A stretch of 64,000 nt of DNA, taken from positions 2,465,501 to 2,529,500 of the forward strand of contig NZ_JAPDUW010000001.1 in NCBI RefSeq assembly GCF_026015295.1, given 5' to 3'. Shown piece by piece: positions 35,621 to 45,115 of the stretch. Under the pieces are notes generated by a model. That model was given only the letters and a program-made list of their open reading frames with translations. It had not been told where the DNA came from and ran no database searches. Within the stretch, counting starts at the first letter, position 1; the number at the start of each line of letters is the position of its first letter. The position numbers and the translations under genes were made by a program. The stretch comes from Segatella copri (GTDB lineage Bacteria > Bacteroidota > Bacteroidia > Bacteroidales > Bacteroidaceae).

Positions 35621-35758
35621 AAAGTATCAAAGTCTCATTTTTCGGTATAGAATAAGGCTTATATCTTTTATACACAGAGCTTTATCACGAATGAGACTTC
35701 TCTAAAAATGAAGGGAGAAGTATCATCGAAGTATCATAAATTAGCGAGAAGTATCATG
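35621..35758. repeat. Cluster of ATGAGACTT / GAAGTATCAT motifs, left side of the VapE module
   Basis: Copies: AAGTATCAAAGTCTCAT (35621-35637), AATGAGACTTC (35690-35700), GAAGTATCAT at 35717-35726, 35728-35737 and 35747-35756. The same words, mostly inverted, recur at 38479-38605 on the other side of the module. The layout resembles iterons. Confidence 0.6.
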
Positions 35759-35881
35759 ATTTCTTGCTTGCATCGAAAAAAAATGCTTTATGAAGTGATA
35801 ATAATAGCATTTATAAGGCAATAAACAGGATGTTTTTGCGTTTAGTAAAACAGAATGTTTTATTCTTAATACTTAAGAAAC

Positions 35882-36337
35882 ATGGATGAAAAGGAATTAC
35901 TGAAAAAGGCTTTTGAGTACGGAAACGTACCTAGCAACATCACCTACTGTTTCACCGAACCATGTCCGATGAAAAACAAATGCATTCACTATCTATCCGG
36001 TCTCTACAAAAACGAGAAGACTGATAGAGGGGATGCCATTTTCCCAAATGCCCTGAAAAACGGGAATTGCAAGTACTTCGCTCCGCTGCGTGTCGTGAAA
36101 ATGGCATGGGGATTCGACAAACTCTTTGCCGAAATGAAAGTGAAAGACGCTCCTGCACTGCGCGCCGAAATGAGAGACTATCTCGGCAGCAAAGGACAAT
36201 ACTACCGTTACAAACTGGGACAACTGAAACTCCTGCCGGAACAACAGGCATATATCAAACAGCTCTTCGCCAGATACGGATATAAAGATGTTGAATTCGA
36301 CCATTTCTCAGAAGAGATTGATTTCACTAAAAGCTAA
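35882..36337 (+). CDS. DUF6078-family protein
   Basis: 151 residues. The N-terminal ITYCFTEPCPMKNKCIHYLSGL carries a Cys pattern (C-x5-C-x5-C) characteristic of DUF6078, so metal binding is likely. The C-terminal half is helical with basic patches (YYRYKLGQLKLLPEQQAYIKQLFARYG). DUF6078 proteins are frequent in Bacteroidales next to VapE-type genes, as here. Function unknown. A -7-like box is not obvious upstream, where the GAAGTATCAT motifs lie. Confidence 0.65.
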   Translation: MDEKELLKKAFEYGNVPSNITYCFTEPCPMKNKCIHYLSGLYKNEKTDRGDAIFPNALKNGNCKYFAPLRVVKMAWGFDKLFAEMKVKDAPALRAEMRDYLGSKGQYYRYKLGQLKLLPEQQAYIKQLFARYGYKDVEFDHFSEEIDFTKS

Positions 36338-36390
36338 TCTTTTTCTCTGCCCTCCAGATGTTCCAGCCATGCCATTTAAGCGGTCCCACA

Positions 36391-36456
36391 GAGAACACGT
36401 GACGGGCTACCGGTGAACACGTGACGGGCTACTAGAGAACAAGTGACGGGCAGCCA
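36391..36456. repeat. Three tandem 22-bp repeats
   Basis: Units at 36391-36412, 36413-36434 and 36435-36456 share the core GAACACGTGACGGGCTAC (third unit GAACAAGTGACGGGCAGC). They lie in the gap between the DUF6078 and VapE genes. There are no spacers, so this is not a CRISPR array. A protein-binding iteron is possible. Confidence 0.8.
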
Positions 36457-36587
36457 TTGCCCGTACAACGGGAAACGAGTGCCCAATTTATCAACAAAAC
36501 TTTGGGCAACGCTGATAAGATTTTATGTTTATAGTTGACAGTTTATGGTTAATAGTTAACAAACAAACATCCTAATCAATATATTCA

Positions 36588-38474
36588 ATGAAGGTAACAA
36601 TCGTTCATACAAACAACAAGAAGCAGCTCCTCGTCAGCACAAAGACGATGGAGAAGTTGCTGCAACGTATCGCAAAAGATGACAGCAGACTTACTGTTAC
36701 CCATTTCCGCGAATACGTGCCCTATATGGAAAGCGGCTACGAATATTACAAGGATATGCCAACATGGATGCACATCTACCCCGCTGCTGAATTCGCCAAA
36801 GACGAAAACAACAACCTGAAGATGAAGGCGTGCAACGGTATCCTGATGCTGAAATTCGGAAACATTACGGATGCAGACGGCGTGGAGGGCGTGAAGCGCT
36901 CGGTTGCCATGCTGCCTTCTACCTTTGCTGCGCTGGAAGGTGCTGATGGTAAGTCGGTTATCGTATTGGTGAAATTCAGCAATGAAGATGATTTGCTGCC
37001 TGCTGAGGAGGCGGATGCCGAACGACTGTACCGCATCGCTTACCAGCAGATTCTGCCTGTATATCAGGCGATTGCTAAGGCTTCGGTGCTCACAGACGGA
37101 CCGAAACCTTCTATAGAAGCGGGCGCAAACCTGTCTTTTGAGCCTTCGATGCACAACAGTTTTATGATGACGCTCGATGCGAAACCTTATTTCAACAGTA
37201 AGGCGGTGGCGATGAAGATTGACAGCAACATGCACCCTCAGAACCAGGCTTTCAACACGGAAGATAATCAGCAGATGATTCCTGGTTCCGGTACTTCGGA
37301 AGAAGAAAAGAAAGTTGACAAGAACAGCGTTCGCGAGAATATCATGAGCATGATGCAGCTGCTGAAAAGTAAATATAACTTCAGATACAACACGGTGATG
37401 AAATTCGTGGAATACATGCCGAAAGAGAAAGGTTGGTATGGTTTCCAGCCCGTAGATCCGAGAGTGCAGAAGCGCATGACGCTGGAGGTGCAGCTTGCCG
37501 ATATCCGAGTGAGCATCAAGGATGTCAGGAATTTTCTAGAGTCTGATTATATCAAGAATTATAATCCGATAGATGAATATCTCTTCCAATGCTACGACAA
37601 ATGGGATGGAAAGGACCATATACGTGCCTTGGCTCGTACGGTTCCTACCAACAATCCTTACTGGGCAGACTGGTTCTACACCTGGTTTCTGGGCATGGTT
37701 GACCAGTGGCGCGGCTTTACCCATCGCCAGTATGGCAACTCGGTGGCTCCGCTTCTCATTTCCAAGCAGGGTTACAACAAGAGTACTTTCTGTCGCCGGC
37801 TGTTGCCGCCAGAGCTGCAATGGGAATATAGCGATAATCTGATTCTGTCAGAAAAACGTCAGGTTTATCAGGCGATGGCGCAGTTTATGGTCATCAATCT
37901 TGATGAGTTCAACCAGATTTCTCCACAGGTGCAGCAGGGATTTCTGAAGAATCTCATCCAGTTACCTACGCTGAAATACAAGCCTCCGTATGGCAGTCAT
38001 GTCATGGAATTTCCTCGTCTCGCCTCGTTCATCGCCACGAGCAACATGAAGGATATTCTCACCGACCCATCCGGCAACCGAAGGTTTATAGGCGTGGAAC
38101 TGACGGGACCAATCGATGTGAGTGTGCGTCCGAACTATCAGCAGCTTTTCGCCCAGGCGCTGACCGCTTTGCACAATGGCGAGAAGAGTTATTTTGATGC
38201 GGAACAGGTGAAGTTGATCATGAAGAACAACAGCCAGTTTGAGGTAATCCAGCCGATAGACCAGTATTTCCAGCTCTATTTTGATTTGGTTGAGAATGAG
38301 AAAGAGGGCGAATATCTGACTGCCGCCGAGATTTTCGACTATCTGAAAAAGCAGATAGGTTCATCGCTCAAGGTGAACAGTTTGATGGGATTCGGCAGGA
38401 AACTGGCGAATATGAGTGAGTTAAAACATAAGAGATTTGCAGATGGAATGAAGTATCTTGTAAAGAAAAAGTAA
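36588..38474 (+). CDS. VapE/VirE-type primase-helicase (BT4734/BF3469 N-domain)
   Basis: The 628-residue protein has an N-terminal BT4734/BF3469-type primase-like domain (about 1-200) and a VirE/VapE P-loop ATPase domain (about 290-560). The P-loop is SKQGYNKSTFCRRLLP and the Walker-B-like motif is VINLDEFNQ. A sensor-like segment is FIATSNMKDILTDPSGNRRFIGVEL. Such proteins act as DNA primase/helicase or replication initiators in satellites and cryptic elements. Here the gene follows DUF6078 and the 22-bp repeats and is flanked by ATGAGACTTCTC motifs, so a small autonomous replicating or satellite module is plausible. No integrase is near. Confidence 0.8.
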   Translation: MKVTIVHTNNKKQLLVSTKTMEKLLQRIAKDDSRLTVTHFREYVPYMESGYEYYKDMPTWMHIYPAAEFAKDENNNLKMKACNGILMLKFGNITDADGVEGVKRSVAMLPSTFAALEGADGKSVIVLVKFSNEDDLLPAEEADAERLYRIAYQQILPVYQAIAKASVLTDGPKPSIEAGANLSFEPSMHNSFMMTLDAKPYFNSKAVAMKIDSNMHPQNQAFNTEDNQQMIPGSGTSEEEKKVDKNSVRENIMSMMQLLKSKYNFRYNTVMKFVEYMPKEKGWYGFQPVDPRVQKRMTLEVQLADIRVSIKDVRNFLESDYIKNYNPIDEYLFQCYDKWDGKDHIRALARTVPTNNPYWADWFYTWFLGMVDQWRGFTHRQYGNSVAPLLISKQGYNKSTFCRRLLPPELQWEYSDNLILSEKRQVYQAMAQFMVINLDEFNQISPQVQQGFLKNLIQLPTLKYKPPYGSHVMEFPRLASFIATSNMKDILTDPSGNRRFIGVELTGPIDVSVRPNYQQLFAQALTALHNGEKSYFDAEQVKLIMKNNSQFEVIQPIDQYFQLYFDLVENEKEGEYLTAAEIFDYLKKQIGSSLKVNSLMGFGRKLANMSELKHKRFADGMKYLVKKK

Positions 38475-38478
38475 AATA

Positions 38479-38605
38479 ATGATACTTCTATGAGACTTTA
38501 ATGAGACTTCTCGGCACAAAAACCGAGAAGTCTCATTCTCTTTATCTTGTTATCTATCAAGTCTTTAAGTCGATATTTTCAATAGAGAATGAGACTTTGA
38601 GACTT
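38479..38605. repeat. ATGAGACTT motif cluster with hairpin, right side of the VapE module
   Basis: ATGATACTTC (38479-38488), ATGAGACTT (38490-38498), AATGAGACTTCTCGG (38500-38514), CCGAGAAGTCTCATT (38523-38537) and GAATGAGACTTTGAGACTT (38587-38605). The 38500/38523 pair forms a perfect 15-bp stem with an 8-nt loop and probably terminates the VapE transcript. Confidence 0.65.
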
Positions 38606-38648
38606 TTTTCTCAAAAAACTTTTTCACGTAAGAGAAAACTATTATCCT

Positions 38649-40019
38649 TTAGATAGCATAAAGGAAGGTACGGATGAACCAGTAGCAAACGATACCTGCG
38701 ATGTAACCTACAAAAGCAATCCAGGAGATATGCTTCATATACCAGCCGAAGGTAATCTTCTCCAAGCCCATTACCACCACACCAGCGGCACTACCGATAA
38801 TCAGCATTGAACCACCGACACCGGCACAGTAGGCGAGCAACTGCCAGAAGACACCATCCACAGCCATATCACCAACAGCTGCCACAGGATACATTCCCAT
38901 ACAGCCGGCTACCAGAGGCACATTATCAACAATACTTGAAAGCACACCGATGATACCAGTTACGAGGTAGTGGTTGCCATCGAATACGACGTTCAAGCCC
39001 TGCCCCAAAGCTGTCAATACGCCAATCTCAGCCAAGCAAGATACTGCCATCAGGATTCCGAGGAAGAAGAGAATGGTACTCATATCAACACGAGAAAGCA
39101 ACTTGGTTACTCGCTTCTGAGTACCCTCGGCATCAGCTCCACGATGCAAACCGCGATAGAAAACTTCGGTAGCAGTCCAGAGAACGCCCAATACCAGGAG
39201 GATTCCTACGAATGGAGGCAAGTGGGTAATACTCTTGAAGATAGGAACGAAGATCAAACCGCCTACTCCCAACCAGAACACTGCCTTGCGCTGACCTTCG
39301 GTGAAATCGCTGACCGCTGCATTCTGCTGGGCAGAAACCTCAGGCATCACGAGTTCGCCCTTCAACATGGTCTGAAGGATGAGGGCTGGAATCACCATGG
39401 AAACTACAGACGGGATGAAGATTTCGGCGATAACGCCGGCTGCAGTAATCAATCCCTTGTTCCAGAGCATGATGGTGGTAACGTCGCCGATTGGTGAGAA
39501 GGCACCACCCGAATTGGCTGCGATGATGACGAGGGATGCATAAACCATGCGATCCTTGTGGTCGGTGACGAGCTTTCGGAGAATCATGATCATCACGATA
39601 CTGGTGGTCAGATTGTCGAGGATAGCTGAGAGGAAGAAGGTAAGGATAGCGATACGCCAGAGGAGCGCACGTTTCGACTTGGTCTTCATCACCTTGCGAA
39701 CCCAATTGAATCCGCCGTTCTGGTCAACGATTTCCACGATGGTCATCGCACCCATCAGGAAGAAGAGTGTTGTGGCAGTATCGCCCAGATGTTCCTGGAT
39801 GATTCCGGTCACCTTCTCCACCATTCCAGCAGCACCGCCTGTATAATCAGGGTGCATCAACTGGAGATACTGCATTGGATCCACCATGTAGAGGGTCCAA
39901 CAACCTACCAACATCAACAGGGCAATTGCTGCCTTGTTTACCTTTGTCAAGCTTTCGGTAGCTATGAGTGCATAGCCGAGCACGAAAACGACAATAATAG
40001 AAATTGTAAGTGTAGTCAT
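38649..40019 (-). CDS. nhaD: NhaD-type sodium:proton antiporter
   Basis: 456 residues with about 12-13 hydrophobic helices. NhaD/ArsB-type hallmarks include ILDNLTTSIVMIMILRKLV, ANSGGAFSPIGDVTTIMLW and IVDNVPLVAGCMGM, in which the paired DN(L/V)xx and SPIGD segments form the ion-binding core. It exports Na+ (or Li+) in exchange for H+ in the inner membrane. It is transcribed alone on the minus strand and appears chromosomal, marking the edge of the mobile DNA. Confidence 0.85.
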   Translation of the reverse strand: MTTLTISIIVVFVLGYALIATESLTKVNKAAIALLMLVGCWTLYMVDPMQYLQLMHPDYTGGAAGMVEKVTGIIQEHLGDTATTLFFLMGAMTIVEIVDQNGGFNWVRKVMKTKSKRALLWRIAILTFFLSAILDNLTTSIVMIMILRKLVTDHKDRMVYASLVIIAANSGGAFSPIGDVTTIMLWNKGLITAAGVIAEIFIPSVVSMVIPALILQTMLKGELVMPEVSAQQNAAVSDFTEGQRKAVFWLGVGGLIFVPIFKSITHLPPFVGILLVLGVLWTATEVFYRGLHRGADAEGTQKRVTKLLSRVDMSTILFFLGILMAVSCLAEIGVLTALGQGLNVVFDGNHYLVTGIIGVLSSIVDNVPLVAGCMGMYPVAAVGDMAVDGVFWQLLAYCAGVGGSMLIIGSAAGVVVMGLEKITFGWYMKHISWIAFVGYIAGIVCYWFIRTFLYAI

Positions 40020-40220
40020 TACCTTTTATTTATTATTAGATATTCTTTTCCTTTAGATATGATTTGGCACGTATGTTAACCAAACGGCTGCAAAGATACA
40101 AAAAGAAAAGCAATAACCACACGATTCCTTATTATAATTGTATGAAATCGTTTACTTAATTACGGATTTAACCTAAATAATAACAGATTTCGCCCTGTAC
40201 GGTTGAGGCATTTCGTAAAT

Positions 40221-40889
40221 TTATTGCTCTGAATGTATAGAAGCAAACAAAGTTACTTTTTGAGGAGTTGCTACTCTGTATGTCCAGTAGAGGCAGCTCT
40301 CTTCGGGGAAAGTATCCATGTATTCATTGAGAGAAGCCAAATGCCTGGATAGAGCCTTCTCATCATACTTACCTACAGTAAACGACAGAAGATATTTGCC
40401 ATTGTCTTTTAGATTAACTGACTTTAGGTGGCAGATAGCCTCAGCTATGTCGTCTTGATATGCATACGAATAGACAGATACCACATTCTTTCCTCTGATG
40501 ATATCGGAGAAACTTCTGAAATCAAAGCCTACCATACCATGAATCTCCACATTCTCCTTATACATCTGCAAGAAGTGCTTCAACTCCATGTATGGATTAC
40601 AGCCTGGATTTTGCTGAAAAGACAAGATAGAGTCGATATTGGATTCATCCCTGAAGCAGAGTTCCGGAGTCATTTTTACGACTACATTCTTTCTGGCACG
40701 TTCGTGGTTCTCCAATACCTGATGAACATGTTCTGCTCCTTCGGCAGTAGATACCACTACCATATTGATAAGTGTGCAAGAACGGTTCTCGACGGAATAT
40801 ATTCCATCTGAGCGAAGCTGATTGATAGCTTGCTGACTAACATCGTCAGCAGCTATCAGTAGCAATGAATCAAATGCGATTTCTTTCTT
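40221..40889 (-). pseudogene. Truncated gene, weak FtsZ/tubulin-like C-terminal resemblance
   Basis: An open frame from 40889 with no good ATG start (a TTG at 40865 is possible) encodes about 220 residues. The stop just upstream (40890-40892) coincides with the left edge of the IS110 region, so the N-terminal part has probably been lost. Residues such as IHGMVGFDFRSFSDIIRGKN, AEAICHLKS and LLSFTVGKYDEKAL...SCLYWTYR...KVTLFASI follow the order of the FtsZ C-terminal domain (DFADV..., LVNI.GG..., V..IATG). The GTPase domain is absent. The similarity is by eye and tentative. Confidence 0.35.
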
Positions 40890-41042
40890 TTACCTTTGCA
40901 CCCAGGAATCAAGTTAGGATATTTGGTTAATGGGTGTTAAGGTGAACTATCTTTCTTTCAAGGTATGCCCTTTCTCATGTCATAGTCCTTATATAATCCA
41001 GCCAACTTTCTTGATTCCATTTAACTATTAAATGTCAAAATT

Positions 41043-42095
41043 ATGGATAAAGAACTTTACATAGGCGTGGATGTCTCAAAGCAGACTCTCGACCTTGCTT
41101 ATTATGACGGAGAAAGCATTGATTGGAAGAAAGCCCATATAAAGGTGAGCAACAACAATGCAGGTTTCAAGAAAATTGGTTCATGGGTGGCAAAGGTAAG
41201 CAAGGGGTTTGATATAGTCTTGTTCTGTATGGAATATACAGGACTTTACACCCAAAACTTTAGACTGTGGTTGGAAGAGAAACATTATATTTATAGGATG
41301 GTGGAACCTCGCAAGATGCATCGCTTTGAGCCAGACTTGGATGATGGACTGCGTTCGCTCGACCGCATCAAGACTGACGAGCTTGATTCTTTCCGCATAG
41401 CCATTTACTGTGAGCAGAACCACAGAAAGATTCTTCGCAACCCATCAAAACTTCCTTCTCCTGTATATTTTAAGTTGAAGAGGCTTTTGGCGGAACGCAA
41501 GCAGACAGTCAAGCAGTCAGTCCTTTACAAGCAGCAGCTTCATGATATATGTGCGTATGACACAGATTTGTCTGTGGAACGTAAGAATGGGCAACTTAAA
41601 ACGCTCAATGATGCACTTAAAGGCATAGACAATGAAATTGACATGTACATAAAAGAAGATGCGGACATCAGCAAGAACTTTTCCCTGCTGACATCAATAC
41701 CTGGTATTGGGCGTGTTGTCGCACTTGAAACCATTGTCTTGACCGAAAACTTCATGGCAATAGATAACCCACGTAAATACGCTTGCTATATTGGTGTCGC
41801 TCCTTTCAAGAAAGAATCTGGTACATCTGTGAGAAAAGGCTCGTCAGTCTCTAAGAAAGGTTTTAAACAGGCAAAGGCAGATTTGTCCATTGCCTGTTTG
41901 GTTTGCATGCAGCACATTCCGAACATCAGAGATTACTGGGAACGCAAGAGAAAGGAGAAATGCAGTGGAATAGTGTTTAATGCAATCAAGTTTAAGATGA
42001 TACTCCGTATGTTTGCCGTTATAAAACGAGGTACTCCGTATGTGGAGACGGACAATTATCGAAATGGGAAAAACAAGCAACCAGGAGTGAACTAA
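41043..42095 (+). CDS. IS110-family transposase (first of a tandem pair)
   Basis: 350 residues. The N-terminal RuvC-like DEDD domain starts LYIGVDVSKQTLDLAYYDGE and includes CMEYTGLYTQNF. The C-terminal transposase_20 domain contains SIPGIGRVVALETIV, YACYIGVAPFKKESGTSVRKG and a Ser-containing active region. IS110 enzymes use a bridge RNA encoded in the element's non-coding end to pair donor and target. The 143 nt upstream and 266 nt downstream are candidates for that RNA. Element boundaries could not be fixed. Confidence 0.85.
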   Translation: MDKELYIGVDVSKQTLDLAYYDGESIDWKKAHIKVSNNNAGFKKIGSWVAKVSKGFDIVLFCMEYTGLYTQNFRLWLEEKHYIYRMVEPRKMHRFEPDLDDGLRSLDRIKTDELDSFRIAIYCEQNHRKILRNPSKLPSPVYFKLKRLLAERKQTVKQSVLYKQQLHDICAYDTDLSVERKNGQLKTLNDALKGIDNEIDMYIKEDADISKNFSLLTSIPGIGRVVALETIVLTENFMAIDNPRKYACYIGVAPFKKESGTSVRKGSSVSKKGFKQAKADLSIACLVCMQHIPNIRDYWERKRKEKCSGIVFNAIKFKMILRMFAVIKRGTPYVETDNYRNGKNKQPGVN

Positions 42096-42361
42096 CAGTG
42101 TTTTAAGACCATCACTATACCATGATAGAGTCTCTTGGTTGCTTTTGGCACTACCTTTGCGAGGAATCCTCAAAAGGAAGGAACTCCAGACAGAGGTAGT
42201 GAACTTTTTAATCTTAGGCAAAGCCCTTTCCCTTGATATAGTCTCCTCTGCCCGAAATGTCAGACTCAGTGCCTTTTAGGGAATTAGCTGTCCGTCCCAG
42301 CTTTTAAAAGATTTGGCTTATCCTGACATAGAGAGTTCCTTTCGTAAAGCGGTGCAAAGAT
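42096..42361. ncRNA. Spacer between the IS110 genes, candidate bridge RNA region
   Basis: 266 nt without an ORF, with mixed composition and short self-complementary words. In IS110-family elements a bridge RNA is encoded next to the transposase gene, which is the only reason for this call. No fold was computed and no guide loops were identified. Confidence 0.25.
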
Positions 42362-43408
42362 ATGAAAAATAAATCATTTGTAGGCATTGACATCTCTAAA
42401 AATGTCATAGATGTATCTATATTTCGTGAGGACACCAACATCAAAATGTTCCCTCATGAGGTGTTCAACAACACTCGCAAGGGATTTGGCGATATGTGCT
42501 CATGGCTCAAAAAGAGCCGTGTGGTACTTTCCCAAGCCCTGTTTGGCATGGAATTTACAGGTTGCTACTCCTTGGACTTGGAAAAATTCCTCACGTCCAA
42601 GAATTACTCTTTCTGTATGCTTAGTACACGTATAGTAAAACATCATCCTATGGGGACAATAGATAAGCGAGACAAGAATGACTCTGCAAAGATAGCTGAC
42701 TTCCTCTATCGTTATGATGGCACGGAATGTGCCAAGCCATACAAGTTGCCAAGCAAGGCTATGCAACAATTGAAGCAACTTGTCAATGAGCGTAAGTTCC
42801 TTGTGGAGCAACGGACAAACTTTATGAACCGAATGCAGATGTTTGAAACGAAAGAGGATTCTGCCATGTATGAGAGCTACATTAAAAAGCTCAATCATGA
42901 CATTGAGAAGATAGATCAGGAAGAGTGTGAATTAATGTCCAAGGAGGAAGATGTCTTTGACACTTTTCAGAATCTGTTGACGATACCAGGAATTGGTTTT
43001 GTCAATGCAACAAACATAATTGCCATCACACGAAACTTTACCGCTTTTGACACAGCTCGGCAATATGCGAGATATGTTGGCGTAGCTCCATGCAGTCACA
43101 CTTCTGGTACCAGTGTGAAATGGCGTGCCCGACCTTCCGCACACTGTAACGGTCAAGTGAAAGCTGACCTGTCTATGGCGGCATTGAGAGCTGTTGAGTA
43201 CGATGTGGAAATGCAAATGTTTTATAATCGAAAGTTAGGAGGCAGAAAAGATTCTGATACTAAGCGTAAGGCATTGAATGCCGTCAAGTTTAAGCTCATT
43301 TGCAGAATGTTTGCCATAGGCAAGCAAAAGAGAAAATGGGAAGTGTTGAACACCTCTGACGACAGAAAGAACTTACATATTGAAAAGTCCAAAGCAAGTG
43401 AACTATGA
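42362..43408 (+). CDS. IS110-family transposase (second of a tandem pair)
   Basis: 348 residues, clearly related to but different from the gene at 41043. The DEDD domain starts SFVGIDISKNVIDVSIFRED with FGMEFTGCYSLDL. The C-terminal domain has TIPGIGFVNATNII and YARYVGVAPCSHTSGTSVKW. Both halves look intact. Same strand, 266 nt after the first transposase. Whether the two belong to one element or to two neighbouring insertions is unclear. Confidence 0.85.
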   Translation: MKNKSFVGIDISKNVIDVSIFREDTNIKMFPHEVFNNTRKGFGDMCSWLKKSRVVLSQALFGMEFTGCYSLDLEKFLTSKNYSFCMLSTRIVKHHPMGTIDKRDKNDSAKIADFLYRYDGTECAKPYKLPSKAMQQLKQLVNERKFLVEQRTNFMNRMQMFETKEDSAMYESYIKKLNHDIEKIDQEECELMSKEEDVFDTFQNLLTIPGIGFVNATNIIAITRNFTAFDTARQYARYVGVAPCSHTSGTSVKWRARPSAHCNGQVKADLSMAALRAVEYDVEMQMFYNRKLGGRKDSDTKRKALNAVKFKLICRMFAIGKQKRKWEVLNTSDDRKNLHIEKSKASEL

Positions 43409-43446
43409 CAATGTACCATTGTCTCTTATAGTCTTGTGAGGACAGA

Positions 43447-43513
43447 TACGGATAACTAATTAGGAATCGAGCAAAAAGCTATTAAAAGAAAGAGTTCCGT
43501 ATCGTTTTTTTTG
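43447..43513 (+). terminator. Terminator after the second IS110 gene
   Basis: GATACGGA near 43447 pairs with TCCGTATC near 43498, followed by a run of T. The loop is long and contains AGC-AAAA-AGCT. Confidence 0.5.
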
Positions 43514-43828
43514 TAACAGAAAAGTCAAAAAATGTCTTCTTCTGCTACAGGGGTAGGTATGACTATATGCTTTCTGGGGGCTATTTTGCTTATTTTAACA
43601 CAAAAAAGCTCTCAAAAATTTGGTGATGTCTTAGGAATCATGAGATTGATGCTTGGTAATCCTCAAATCCGCAACCTATAGGGTTTAGTGGGATTTTGCT
43701 TGCAAAGCGACAAAATTCATTTTATTGTACATATTTCTTGCACAACAGAAATGTCGCAGACACAAAATCCCCTTACCCCATAAAGCGACTTGAGGTAATA
43801 CGCTGGTTTAACCAGAAAAGCATGGTCT

Positions 43829-45115
43829 TTAACCAAAGTCTGTCTTGAACAGGTTGGCATAAGCATTGTTGTCTGAGTAAATGTTCAATACATGCCTACG
43901 TGATGTCTTAATCCATTTCGCAGGAACAGAGATGAACTTGAAAACAAAGGTCTTGATTCTGCTGGTGGCACGCAATCCAAATTCATGGGTTTTCAATCTC
44001 TGCATAATAGCTTTGTAGAAGTTTCTGATGAGAGCTGTCATAAGCAGGAATACAGTATTCTGTGCCATGAACGATTTTGGCAATCGATTCCAGCCAAAGC
44101 CATTGTTCATGTCATCGAAGATGCGTTCCTTGCCACCACGAAGATTGTAGAATTCCACGATGTCTCTTGCACTCGACTTGTAATCGTTAGTCAGTATACA
44201 TCTGTAGGTATATTCGCCTTCCCAAATGTCAAGGTATCCATCTATTCGCCTTTGTCTCTGTATGACAAGACGATACGGTTTTCCTTTCCATTTCTCAACA
44301 AGGATAGAATTCAACTCAAACTCAATACCGTTGATTTCAACAGTTTTCCATCCAGTTAAGGCAAACATGGAATCGTAGAAAGAAGAGCATCTGTTGGCAC
44401 GAATATAAAAATGCCTGCAATGAGCCTCTACCATATCTACGATTTCCTCCGAACATGAGCCGCAATCCATGCGGGCACGAGAAATATATATTTCCGAAGC
44501 CTCCAATCGCTTGAAGATTCTTTCCAAAGTCTCTCTTTGGTTGAAGCGCACGTTTGTGTTACCGTCTCTATTTTCAATACCGACAATCATGTCGTTAATG
44601 ACTGCCACCCCTGGACTATAGCCCAAGAACTTCTTGTAGGTTGGTTTTGCATCATACTTCTCTGTTTCAATGAACTGATGGTCAAAGTCAAAATCATACT
44701 CTTGACCGGATTTCAATTGACCAGTAGCAAGCAGGGCATTGACCAGTAAGCAGTTCATCTTGTCTGCAGTATTGAAATCATAGGATTTGCCAGAAGCAGA
44801 CTTATAGGTGATGCTCTTAAAAGTCAGTTCTTCGATAGCACGTAATATGGTGTCTGCGCTGCAAGTGCGAAGAGTTGGATGAAGAGACAAATGTTTCATC
44901 AGGTGAGTTGTAACATCCTCAATACATGAGCCACCACAAAGATATACGCACATCAGAGAGCGTAGAATCTCGCTATATTGATAACCAAACATAGTGCATC
45001 TCAATCCCAAGGTGGAATCTATGGTTTGAGCTAAAAGAGCATCAAATTGCTCCATAATCGAAAAAATTCCCCCAAAAGGAGTGAGTTTCTCAGATTTTAT
45101 TTGTATCTTTGCCAT
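43829..45115 (-). CDS. IS1380-family transposase
   Basis: 428 residues, full length for the family, starting MAKIQIKSEKLTPFGGIF. It shows DDE-type features: DFDFDHQFIETEKYDAKPTYKKFLGYSPGVAVINDMIVG, ARMDCGSCSEEIVDMVEAHC and the C-terminal FYNLRGGKERIFDDMNNGFGWNRLP (YREK-like). No frameshift or stop. The same protein is represented by fragments at 46997-47251 and in the remnant 52172-53110. Its start codon region is complementary to upstream leader DNA (see 45108-45242). Confidence 0.9.
   Translation of the reverse strand: MAKIQIKSEKLTPFGGIFSIMEQFDALLAQTIDSTLGLRCTMFGYQYSEILRSLMCVYLCGGSCIEDVTTHLMKHLSLHPTLRTCSADTILRAIEELTFKSITYKSASGKSYDFNTADKMNCLLVNALLATGQLKSGQEYDFDFDHQFIETEKYDAKPTYKKFLGYSPGVAVINDMIVGIENRDGNTNVRFNQRETLERIFKRLEASEIYISRARMDCGSCSEEIVDMVEAHCRHFYIRANRCSSFYDSMFALTGWKTVEINGIEFELNSILVEKWKGKPYRLVIQRQRRIDGYLDIWEGEYTYRCILTNDYKSSARDIVEFYNLRGGKERIFDDMNNGFGWNRLPKSFMAQNTVFLLMTALIRNFYKAIMQRLKTHEFGLRATSRIKTFVFKFISVPAKWIKTSRRHVLNIYSDNNAYANLFKTDFG

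Noticed and set aside
36391..36456. CRISPR-like repeat array
   Set aside because: The three 22-bp units are directly adjacent without spacers and no cas gene is near.
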